From Microcaldota archaeon (GTDB lineage Archaea > Micrarchaeota > Micrarchaeia > Norongarragalinales > SBBD01), in contig JACRGC010000008.1 in the NCBI GenBank assembly GCA_016212475.1, positions 1 to 33,628 of the forward strand: a stretch of 33,628 nucleotides of DNA, in the 5' to 3' direction. This document shows, piece after piece, positions 7,627 through 15,900 of this stretch (positions are counted from its first letter, which is position 1; every line of letters starts with the position of its first letter). The notes beneath the pieces were generated by a model. The model was not told where the DNA came from, did not search any database, and saw only the letters and a list, made by a program, of their open reading frames with translations. A program made the position numbers and the translations under genes.

Positions 7627-7773
7627 CTATAGTTTTAACTCATTGTTTTTTTCTCCAAATTTTCTTACTATGCGTTTTATTGCAATTCTCTTATCCTTTA
7701 TGTTATTGATTGCCATTATCAAACGAACGATTTTATCCTCCGCCCCGTCTAAATCTACTTGAACCTGAACCAT
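7627..7773 (-). CDS. 48-aa DUF2683-like protein
   Basis: This small ORF encodes MVQVQVDLDGAEDKIVRLIM and continues with INNIKDKRIAIKRIVRKFGE. The pattern MVQ-x5-L-x8-I, then a KDK-x3-I-x2-I helix, resembles the small archaeal DUF2683-type proteins, which look like ribbon-helix-helix DNA-binding antitoxins. The match is from memory of the family pattern and is not tested. TATAAATA on the minus strand (7789-7796) lies 16-23 bases upstream, suggesting a leaderless mRNA. It is divergent from the 95-aa gene at 7852. Confidence 0.55.
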   Translation of the reverse strand: MVQVQVDLDGAEDKIVRLIMAINNIKDKRIAIKRIVRKFGEKNNELKL

Positions 7774-7851
7774 CTATTATTCCTAATTTATTTATACTAT
7801 TTTATATTAAAACATATCATTTTATATTACTTTAATACATTTTAATATATA
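7774..7851. promoter_or_regulatory. divergent leaderless promoters
   Basis: A 78-bp, almost pure A/T gap holds a plus-strand TATA-like TTTATATT (7821-7828), 24-31 bases before ATG 7852, and a minus-strand TATAAATA (7789-7796) before the 48-aa gene. TTTTATATTA occurs in two near copies (7800 and 7820), which could be a shared operator. Confidence 0.5.
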
Positions 7852-8139
7852 ATGATATATAGAGAAGAAAAGCAATTAAAGAGCAAAGAAGTAAATAAGA
7901 GTACGCCTGTTGATGAAAAAACCGATCTCCTAGTTGTTGCTGCTAATAATAGGCTCAAAGATATTGATAAAGAAGTTGACGAATGGTGTAGACAACAAAA
8001 TCCGAATTTAGATGTCGATTATTATATTCGAAAAAGAAAAAAAAGATTCAAAAATGAAGCTAGGGAAATTTATGCAATTGAACTGTTCTTAGCACTAAAA
8101 GATCCCGCACTTATAGAAAACCATATGTCCGTAACGTAG
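7852..8139 (+). CDS. hypothetical charged helical protein
   Basis: The 95-aa product is highly charged and helical, with DIDKEVDEWCRQQNP and a strongly basic IRKRKKRFKNEAREIYAIELF. It has no membrane segment. The divergent DUF2683-like gene and a shared A/T promoter suggest a two-component small-gene module, possibly toxin-antitoxin-like, but there is no direct evidence for toxin activity. The 3' end overlaps the convergent 315-aa gene by 29 bases. Confidence 0.5.
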   Translation: MIYREEKQLKSKEVNKSTPVDEKTDLLVVAANNRLKDIDKEVDEWCRQQNPNLDVDYYIRKRKKRFKNEAREIYAIELFLALKDPALIENHMSVT

Positions 8140-9058
8140 CCATAAGCCACGAATTGGCAAGAATTTGTGATCTACTTTTGTCAACAAGGATTCTTTCGTA
8201 ATCATTCAAACGCCAAACTTCCTTGCATCGCCTAATTCGCGAAAACAAGCGAGAGTCCAGGTTGCACGCAGCATCTATTTCAAGGTTTGTTAATCCGCTT
8301 GTGGCAGGGAAGGCGTCCGAAAGGAAAATTGTATCGTCCGTAGAGTCAAATTCGTATCGTTTATGCCTGTTGCCGACTAGCAAGTATTGGGGCTGTGGAA
8401 TTGCACGACCTCCCTCCCTTGGCTGCCTTGCAAATTCACTTGTGGAAACATATTCATTCGCGCCCAACTTTGCAATTACTGGAATGGCTATTTTTGGGTC
8501 TAAATCGGGGTGAATGGAGATACCTCCAAGATATAGCGGAGATTCCTGATGGATTATTCTGAACTGACGAAGATCAAAAGCATTTCCTCGTGTAAGTCGC
8601 GAAAAGTGTTGTGTTTCTTTGGGTATTCCGTGGTAGTCTGTTGCAAGTGCCTGATGGTCTGTTTCCTTCCTGTAAACGTCGATTCCAATTATGACTTTAT
8701 CCGCATTTTTTCCAGCTTTAGTGATGCTGGTCGCTATTTGGGTTAATGGATTCCTCTTAAAGTCGGGAGTGGCGATGATGTCGAAGAGTTCGGTTTCAGC
8801 CAATTCCCAAAACAACCCGTAATCGTCCAAATTCTGCGCACTTAGTTTGAACTTTTTTTGATGCGTTTCGCATAATCCTGCAAGAGTTCGAACCTGTGCA
8901 ATCGCCGTACCGCGATCTATATTCTGTGTGAGTCTGAATTCCAGTTCCTTTTGAGGAAACATGAATGGAACGTCATCCGACTGGCTTCTCCAGTTTTGCC
9001 TAAGGTATCCCAAAGCGGCCTGATCGATTTGATTTGGCCGATATACTTCATTTCCCAT
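8111..9058 (-). CDS. unrecognised 315-aa cytosolic protein
   Basis: The product is soluble, without membrane helices. Visible features are an N-terminal VYRPNQIDQAALGYLRQN, an alternating KVIIGIDVYRKETDHQALATDY, a LYLGGISIHPDLDPKIAIPVIAK segment with a histidine and two aspartates, and an Arg-rich C-terminus (RIRRCKEVWRLNDYERILVDK). I cannot assign a family. A strong GAGGAGAT ribosome binding site precedes ATG 9058. Codon use is less A/T-biased than the adjacent block, more like the nuclease-transposase end, so it may have a separate origin. Confidence 0.6.
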   Translation of the reverse strand: MGNEVYRPNQIDQAALGYLRQNWRSQSDDVPFMFPQKELEFRLTQNIDRGTAIAQVRTLAGLCETHQKKFKLSAQNLDDYGLFWELAETELFDIIATPDFKRNPLTQIATSITKAGKNADKVIIGIDVYRKETDHQALATDYHGIPKETQHFSRLTRGNAFDLRQFRIIHQESPLYLGGISIHPDLDPKIAIPVIAKLGANEYVSTSEFARQPREGGRAIPQPQYLLVGNRHKRYEFDSTDDTIFLSDAFPATSGLTNLEIDAACNLDSRLFSRIRRCKEVWRLNDYERILVDKSRSQILANSWLMATLRTYGFL

Positions 9059-9407
9059 ACTTATCTCCTCTATGGGCTAGTGTAGGGCATCAACGTTTCA
9101 ACAAGTGTCGCGGTTTCCGTGTTGTTCAGTGTTCCGCCATGTCTTGAATAGCCCGGTTCCAGCCCACTTCCTCCAAAGGCTTAAAAAACGTCAATGGACG
9201 ATTAATGTTATGTCTTAACTACTATATATAGTTGCCGGTTCGAATAAACCACAATCTATTGTATGATGCAACACATGCTGCACATTTTTTGTTGAAAATT
9301 GTGTGTGTGTTGATTCTTTTTTGTGCAGCCAGTGCGATTAAATATGCAGTCCCTTCATTACAGTATAACGCGGGTATTTATTGTGCAAAGCCTCTTCAAA
9401 GTAAACG
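9059..9407. other. gene-free gap between accessory block and surface locus
   Basis: No gene can be supported on either strand. The stretch contains a palindromic CTATATATAG near 9222-9233, and an inverted repeat with arms GCTGCACA (about 9274) and TGTGCAGC (about 9322). A short GGTTCGAATAAACC string only superficially recalls a tRNA T-arm. It marks the change from A/T-rich orphan genes to the surface-protein locus. Confidence 0.4.
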
Positions 9408-9453
9408 CTTATATATGGGGCGGGATTTACCCTATAATCTGGTTTTTGAGGGG
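9408..9453 (+). promoter_or_regulatory. promoter and RBS of the 203-aa exported protein
   Basis: CTTATATAT at 9408-9416 is a good TATA element about 45 bases before ATG 9459. GAGGGG at 9448-9453 is a ribosome binding site five bases before the ATG. The mRNA would have a short leader. Confidence 0.6.
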
Positions 9454-9458
9454 TATAA

Positions 9459-10070
9459 ATGTCTGCAATTTCAAAAGCATCAAAATTCCTTGCAATCATT
9501 CTTTTACTTGCCGCTCTTGGCTCTGCAGCAAGTTTTGTTTACACCCTTGTTGTATTTTCAGTTGATGTAAGCGTTTCGTTTACTGTATTTTCGCTTGGAA
9601 CTGCCGGAACAAATACCACCGTTTCGATTGGTTATCCCGGAAACGTCACCGAATCATACTACTTCAATACGACAAATTCAAATGGGCAATTGGTTGCGCC
9701 TTGTGGAACCCCTCTTCAAACAAACTGCCAAGCCGGAGCCGGACTGCCCGCCTATAGGATCAGGAATACCGGCAACACAAATGCGACCTATTATCTGAAC
9801 ATTTCAACTACTCTTAACGGCACGGGAATCTACTTCTGCGCAAATTCAACTGCTCCTGCAGGCTGCGGAACCAACGGATTAGCTGTACTTTGCGACATGA
9901 GCAACCTTGGCAATTTGAATGCGTCCGCTTGGCTAAAAGTTGCAAACAACACCGGAACCACAACTCCTTGCTTTGATGTGAATGTCACATTATATGCCAA
10001 CTTTTCGAATGTTGCAGCCGGAACAACGGTTACAAGGACCCTAACGATCAATTCCACAGCAGGAGTTTAA
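9459..10070 (+). CDS. exported sequon-rich surface protein
   Basis: The 203-aa product begins with a hydrophobic helix (residues 8-35, FLAIILLLAALGSAASFVYTL) acting as signal or anchor. The rest is a Thr/Asn/Ser/Gly-rich exported domain with about a dozen N-x-S/T sequons and several cysteines (VAPCGTPLQTNCQ, YFCANSTAPAGCG, LCDMS, TPCFD). This is typical of archaeal surface or pilin-like glycoproteins, but no prepilin cleavage motif is evident. It ends at a hairpin terminator, so it is probably a single-gene transcript and may be strongly expressed. Confidence 0.7.
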   Translation: MSAISKASKFLAIILLLAALGSAASFVYTLVVFSVDVSVSFTVFSLGTAGTNTTVSIGYPGNVTESYYFNTTNSNGQLVAPCGTPLQTNCQAGAGLPAYRIRNTGNTNATYYLNISTTLNGTGIYFCANSTAPAGCGTNGLAVLCDMSNLGNLNASAWLKVANNTGTTTPCFDVNVTLYANFSNVAAGTTVTRTLTINSTAGV

Positions 10071-10088
10071 CTCCTTTTTTGTTTTTTT
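10061..10088 (+). terminator. hairpin plus T-tract terminator
   Basis: AGGAG-TTTAA-CTCCT forms a five-pair stem whose loop includes the TAA stop codon. It is followed at once by TTTTT-G-TTTTTTT. Archaeal termination needs mainly the T-tract, and the hairpin makes this the clearest terminator in the window. Confidence 0.75.
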
Positions 10089-10152
10089 CCACATCCGCAA
10101 GCAATTTAATATCTTGCCTTGCGTAATTTTATTTCAGGGAAAGGGGGTAATA

Positions 10153-11073
10153 TTGAAAAAAGATGGGGGTTTATTTGGGAATCAAAAAACCGGCCTAGCA
10201 GTGCTTTTGCTAATCCTTCTAATCGGCGGATATTTTTTCCTGATGCCAAAAGCTCCCTCCCCAATTTCAGCAACGCCTACTCCTCAGGCAAAATGCCTAG
10301 ATCCGATAAACACAATTTATGGGATGGATGTGGTCGAAGCCGAACTGAACACTTTGGATGTTTCCGGGGACGAATTCAATGAACTTGGAAAATACGGCTT
10401 TCCCAAAAGGGTTTTTGCAAGGCTCCCGGCTTACCCGCAGGATCTTGATGGCAAATTGAATGATTTCAAATCCCTGCGCATAACTCTTGAAAACGTCTCT
10501 TCGGATTATTACAAGCAGCCCGAGTTCTACTCCAATTTCAAAACAGCGGGAATTCCCCTAATGGAAAATTACCCAACAAACCAGCATGCTGCGTTTGGTT
10601 ATGGCACATACCCATCCGAATACATTGTAACAACCGGCGCAAATGCCGAATTCAATGTCTACTTTCTGATAAGGGCGGATTGGGGGGTTGTCAATTACCA
10701 GGGAATAAGATTATTCCCAAGCATTCCAAGGGAAATCACCTCGCTTAGGAATTCCTTTGCAGATGGCTCAAGGAAAGTAGTTCAGGATCCAACTTACCTG
10801 AATTGCCACATGAAAATACTTGAAATCACTCCATCAGAAATATTGCTTGAGCCGGCGTACCCCGCATTTTCACCAGGCTGGGCAAAAAAAGTCAAGCTCT
10901 CAATCAAAACAGGGGACATCAAGCCCGGCAAATACGCCCTTGGCCTTGACATTGGCGGTCCATCTGATGCATTCAACGATAAAATGTACGAAAAGTTCGG
11001 CGGAAGGTACGTCACCGGCGGAGGGTTTGGAACGGATTCACCTTGGCTTATGCTCTACATTGAAGTGAAGTAA
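10153..11073 (+). CDS. membrane-anchored extracellular protein, surface locus
   Basis: The 306-aa product starts with KKDGGLFGNQKTG, then a single membrane helix (about 13-31) and a Pro/Thr-rich linker (PKAPSPISATPTPQ). A large exported domain of unknown family follows, with one cysteine after the linker and another near residue 220. The longest ORF begins with TTG 10114. I chose TTG 10153 because GGGGGT stands five bases before it and because the extra 13 residues precede the ribosome binding site. The stop codon abuts the ATG of the CARDB/NEW3-like gene at 11074, so they form an operon and may act together at the cell surface. Confidence 0.65.
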   Translation: MKKDGGLFGNQKTGLAVLLLILLIGGYFFLMPKAPSPISATPTPQAKCLDPINTIYGMDVVEAELNTLDVSGDEFNELGKYGFPKRVFARLPAYPQDLDGKLNDFKSLRITLENVSSDYYKQPEFYSNFKTAGIPLMENYPTNQHAAFGYGTYPSEYIVTTGANAEFNVYFLIRADWGVVNYQGIRLFPSIPREITSLRNSFADGSRKVVQDPTYLNCHMKILEITPSEILLEPAYPAFSPGWAKKVKLSIKTGDIKPGKYALGLDIGGPSDAFNDKMYEKFGGRYVTGGGFGTDSPWLMLYIEVK

Positions 11074-12783
11074 ATGAAGCTTCAAATCCTATTATTTGTG
11101 CTTGCCGCATTTGGAACGCTTGCAATTTCGGATTTTGCCTACACCCGCATTTTTTTCAATGTCACCCCTTCAACAAACGTTAGCATAACCGGGCTTACGA
11201 TATCATCAAACCCGCTCTATACAAGCTCATCAACAACGGTTTATGTTGCCCTATACAACGCCGGAACCCTTGCCACCTCGGTTTCCGTAAATGTAAGCAT
11301 TTACAATGAATCCGGCTACTTTGTGCAAAACATCACATATGTCCCCGCAACCGTTCCCCACCTTTCCTCGCTTACGATTTCAGCAACCTGGAATTTAGGC
11401 GCAGTTGCTGCAGGGAATTACACTGCCAATGCAACTGCGGTTTATGAAACGGGGACGAATTCAACAAATGAATATTCCATCAACTTTACAATAACCCAAG
11501 CGCTAGCAACCCAGCCATCGCCAACAGCTTCGCCTTCAGGCGGCGGAGGATCCGTTGTCGGGGGCAATGTTGATCTTGGCGAAGAACCCGGCCCAACAAT
11601 GATTCCTCCGGAAATTTCACCGGCATCTTCGCAAATAAAATTCGTCAAAACAACAATTCTTCGTGAAATTTCCGCAGGCTCCTCCGGGCTTGAGAGCTTT
11701 GTCCTAAGGAACCTTGCAGGCGGGGTCAAGAATTTGGATATAGGAATTACCGGCGCCCCAAAATCATGGATCTCATTCTCATCTGAAAAAACCATCCTGC
11801 TAGCAGGCGAAGAGCGCGCAATCAATATCGGCTTTTCAATCCCGCAAGATGCACTGCCGGGAGATTATCTGCTAAAAATTTCTGCAAATGGGGATGGCCA
11901 AACCGCAATTGATTACATGCTCCTAAGGGTCAGCCGTCCATCAAAAGGCGCGCAATACCCGCAGGCGCAAAAAATCGTGCGCTTGGATAGGGGGCTTGGC
12001 ACAACTTCTGTTACTCTCGAATTGACAAACCCAACCACCAAAACCGTCCCATTGGTTTCCGTAGTTGAGGAAATACTCCCGCAGTTCCACGCCCAAAAAA
12101 GCGACATCTCATTTGTCGATAAAATAGGCATGTTCGTCTCCGAAAAACCCCTGCAGATAAGATGGCAATTCAAGGAACTTGCTTCGCTTGAAAAAACATC
12201 CGTTTCCTACCTGATTTACTCCATGCTCGATGAGTACTCCCCCTACCTTTATTGGAACATAAAGCAGGTTGCAATTGCTCCAAAAGAGCTAAAGCTTTCT
12301 GACGTAGTTGGAATCCGTGAAATTTCTTCCTCTGAAATATTCGAGGGAGGCAGCGGGCAGGTTCTCGTCAAAGTTTTCTACTCGGGCTTTGAGCCTGTAA
12401 CATTCAATGCCGCCCTCGAAGCGCCCTCAAATTTTGCCGTTGAGCCAAGCACCCAAACCGGCACATTAACCCCTAGGGGCACAACCGAACTCCTATTCAA
12501 AATCAAGGCGCCTTCCGGATCAGCCGGAACCCACAACATTGGCGCCAGCCTTCTTTTGAATGATGAAATAGTGGTATCACAAACCGGCTATTTGGTTGTG
12601 CAAAAGCAATTCGCGCTCTCGTGGGATTATATGTTTGGGGGTTTGCTGGTTGTTGCCATTTTGATTTTTGCAATGAGCAAATTATTGAAGCGCGGAAGGA
12701 AGCGCTCTGAGCGCAGGCACCATGCGGAGCTTCGGCAAGGCTACATCGAGGAAATAAAGGATCACATAAAGGATATCAAATGA
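11074..12783 (+). CDS. CARDB/NEW3-like surface protein with C-terminal anchor
   Basis: The 569-aa product has a signal peptide (residues 1-18). A CARDB-like Ig module follows at about 40-145 (VYVALYNAGTLATSVSVNVS), then a low-complexity linker SPTASPSGGGGSVVGG near 150-165. Further beta modules run to about 515, including NEW3-like text such as IPQDALPGDYLLKISANGDG and a late GSGQVLVKVFYSGFEPVTF. One C-terminal helix (about 518-540) and a strongly basic cytoplasmic tail (KRGRKRSERRHH) complete it. This is the usual type-I layout of archaeal surface proteins. It begins immediately after the preceding stop codon. Confidence 0.75.
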   Translation: MKLQILLFVLAAFGTLAISDFAYTRIFFNVTPSTNVSITGLTISSNPLYTSSSTTVYVALYNAGTLATSVSVNVSIYNESGYFVQNITYVPATVPHLSSLTISATWNLGAVAAGNYTANATAVYETGTNSTNEYSINFTITQALATQPSPTASPSGGGGSVVGGNVDLGEEPGPTMIPPEISPASSQIKFVKTTILREISAGSSGLESFVLRNLAGGVKNLDIGITGAPKSWISFSSEKTILLAGEERAINIGFSIPQDALPGDYLLKISANGDGQTAIDYMLLRVSRPSKGAQYPQAQKIVRLDRGLGTTSVTLELTNPTTKTVPLVSVVEEILPQFHAQKSDISFVDKIGMFVSEKPLQIRWQFKELASLEKTSVSYLIYSMLDEYSPYLYWNIKQVAIAPKELKLSDVVGIREISSSEIFEGGSGQVLVKVFYSGFEPVTFNAALEAPSNFAVEPSTQTGTLTPRGTTELLFKIKAPSGSAGTHNIGASLLLNDEIVVSQTGYLVVQKQFALSWDYMFGGLLVVAILIFAMSKLLKRGRKRSERRHHAELRQGYIEEIKDHIKDIK

Positions 12784-12902
12784 TTTTAAAAAAAAGCAAA
12801 CAATGATTTTGCAAAAAAACTTTTATTTGGATAAATGGCAAATATCATTTCAATTTCCAAAAGCCCCGGATTTTCCGAGCTAAAACTGATTCTGCAAGAC
12901 AT

Positions 12903-12910
12903 TTTTAAAG
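12903..12910 (+). promoter_or_regulatory. TATA box of the large surface operon
   Basis: TTTTAAAG lies 26-33 bases before GTG 12936 in an otherwise gene-free 150-bp gap. This fits an archaeal promoter that would give an almost leaderless mRNA from GTG 12936, or a short leader if TTG 12960 is used. Confidence 0.45.
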
Positions 12911-12935
12911 AGGATTGCACTAATCCCTAAAACCA

Positions 12936-15900
12936 GTGGGGAATGGGGGGAATTTGGATTTGTTTGGAAGAATCTTGCTTTATTTCTTATTTGCACTCTA
13001 TTTTGCCAATTCCCTAGCCGCGATCCCAATCCTTGTTTCTTTCAATGCATCCGATTACTCTCCGATACGCGGCTCACTTCTTTCCGGAACAATCAGCGAT
13101 ACGAACGTAACGGATTCCGTTTCACTTAGGTTTTTGGAAGGGCTGTACAATCCAAATGCTACCGCGTGCTTCCAATTGAGCGCAAGCGCAACAATTCCGC
13201 AGTGCCAGAATTGGATGACAACCGGTTGGAGTGCAACCGCAGCTGCTTCAACTCCTGCAACTGCTGGCAACACGCAATGGATCCAATTGGTTGCAAGCCC
13301 CACAAAAAATGAAAAAATAATGGTAACCCTTGATTCGAATTCGGATATCGATGCCCAAATTTGGAACGGAGTTTCATGGAGTGCAACAACCGAATTTACC
13401 CCATCCGCTTCAACTGCGGCTCTTCGTTCCTTCGATGTTGCCTACGAGCAGCTTTCAGGCAGGGCACTAGCAGTATTTGCAAATGCAACAACGCAAGCCC
13501 TAACCTATAGGGTTTGGGATGGCTCAAGCTGGGGCCCAAACAAGGGGCTTGTTATTGGGACTGCAGCTGCAATCAACCAGATAGTTGCACTAAAGCCCCG
13601 TCCAAATTCAAACCAGATAATGCTCATGGTTTCTGCAACCGCTGCAACGCCCGACCTTTATGCGATCCTTTGGAATGGCACTAACGAATTCAATACAACA
13701 ACCAGTGTTGCAATTACCGCAGAGCTTGATACTACGAGCGATCAGGAAAGTTTTGACGGAAGATGGGAATCCTCCTCGGGGGATTTCAATGCCTACTACG
13801 GCCAGGATGCTTCGGTTACAATATTTAGGCAAACATTCAGCAATGGTGTTTGGGAAGCGCCGGTTGCCGGAAACAACAGCGTTGATGGGGATATCCGATT
13901 CGTAAGAGCGGCAGCGTTTCCAGATACGGATAGGCAGATGGTTTGCTGGCTCGAATGGACCGCCGGCGATATAAATTGCCAATCCTTTGATGGAACGAAT
14001 TTCCAGGGAACAAAATCAAACCTTTCGGTTGAAGTTGGCGCAGTTGGGAGGAATTTTGATGTGGAGCCCCTTCTTGGATCGACGAATGGCTTTATTGTAA
14101 TGTATGATTTCCTAAATTCTGATTGGTTTGATTTTTCGATGTGCACATCCGCAGCAAACTGCGATGGCGGCATTTGGCAAAATAGGGGGCTTTGGTCCAC
14201 AACACAACTTGGCGGAGTTGATACCCGGTGGGGCCAAATCTATGCAGATCCCTACAATCCCGGAAATTTTACCTTGCTTGGGACTTCCCAAACCGCTGCA
14301 AATGGCTGGTACCGCGCAAGGATATATTGCAATGCAAATTACTGCAACCAATCCGAAGCTTGGACAAATTTTGGGGGCACAACCTCAGTTGTTTTTGAAG
14401 GAGCCGCATTCACATTCGATAAGAACCCGTTTTATCGCAATGAAATCTATCACAACTCGACCATCACATCAACTGCAGTGCCAGCTGCCAAGGCAATCAA
14501 TTTCTTAAACGTCACCGCAAAAATCAACTCATCCCTTGCAACAACCTACGCCCTTAGCATTTACGATTGGGTGAATTCGAATTGGAACTATTGCACCGAA
14601 GCTGTTATGGCCCCAAATGTATTTTCATCCCTTGCCTGCAATGTGACCGCAACTCCTGCCAATTACCGCTCGCAGGATGCAAACCGATACATAAGGATCG
14701 CAGTAAACAGCTCGGTCAACAAAACCACCCGGGCAATTTTGGAGGAGGACTTTTTGCAGTTTTATTTGGGCATAAGCGATGATTTCCCATATTATGATTT
14801 TGCAGCTTCCAATTTGGGCGTATCAAACTCAACTCCTATGCCCGGACAAAACATCACATTCTATTCTCTTTGGTATGACGATGTGTCCCTTAACCGGTAT
14901 TGGCTTGAAGACAATTCAACCGGCGCATTTGCCAAGGAAGCATCCCTTGGCTTTTTGCAGGTCAACAACTCCTGGGGCAATTATTCATTCGTTATTCCCG
15001 GAGTTGCAGAGGGCAAGCAGTTCATGGCAAAAATCTGGGCAAATGACACCCAAAACCAGCTGAATTACACGACTAATTTCACAATAACCGTTGGGATGGT
15101 CGCCCCCTCTGTTGGAAATACCTCAATCAATGCAACCCTAATTTATGCCTGGGACGCTTTTTGCGTGAATGTTTCTGCAACGGATGTTGGAATTGGCATA
15201 AACCAAACATGGGTCTTGATCACATACCCAAACAGCTCGGTTTCAAACTTTACATTAAGTGATACCGGCTGCAATGCAGGAATTGCCGGGGATGGAAGGT
15301 ATGGCGGTTTGGTAAATGCTTCTGGAATAATTGGCAATTTGACAATCAACACAAGTTTTGCAAACGATTCCCTGAATAATTTGAACATGCAATCGCCCTT
15401 CCCGCAGCTAGTTGTTTTTGTCAAATACCCCGAAAACCCAATCGGCGGATCAAATTTTTATGTGGGCTTTTATGGGAATGCGACCGGGGGCGTAATCAAT
15501 TCATCAGAAGGATCAGTTAAGATTTACCAATCAAAACTTTCCGAAGGATCATTATTCCTGGCAAGGTCGGGCTCTTCGATTTCATGGGGAAAGCTTAAAG
15601 TTGCGGATAATGGGACGGATATGCCAAACATGGATGTTGCGCTAAACCTAACCCTTGCAATTGACAAGCTTGAAACCTATTTTACAAGTTATTTGGATTC
15701 GATTAAAAATTCAACCAATGGCTTGGCTTCATTCCAATTAAGCGCTTCTGCAACCACCCCCCAATACCAGAACTGGACGCAAAATGGCTGGACTGCAACT
15801 GATGCTGCCTCAACTCCGGCAACTGCTGGAAACACGCAATGGATCAAAACTATTGCAAGCCCGGTTAGGGATGAGAAAATAATGGTGACGCTGGATTCGA

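Noticed and set aside
9222-9260. tRNA-like GGTTCGAATAAACC string
   Set aside because: No acceptor, D-arm or anticodon arm can be built around it on either strand, so it is not called as a tRNA or attachment site.
9232-9570. 112-aa plus-strand ORF before the exported protein gene
   Set aside because: It overlaps the real gene in another frame and covers its promoter and ribosome binding site.
13608-14508. Several long ORFs in other frames of the giant surface gene
   Set aside because: They recur in the second copy of the duplicated unit only as shadows of the main frame, and their compositions are not protein-like.
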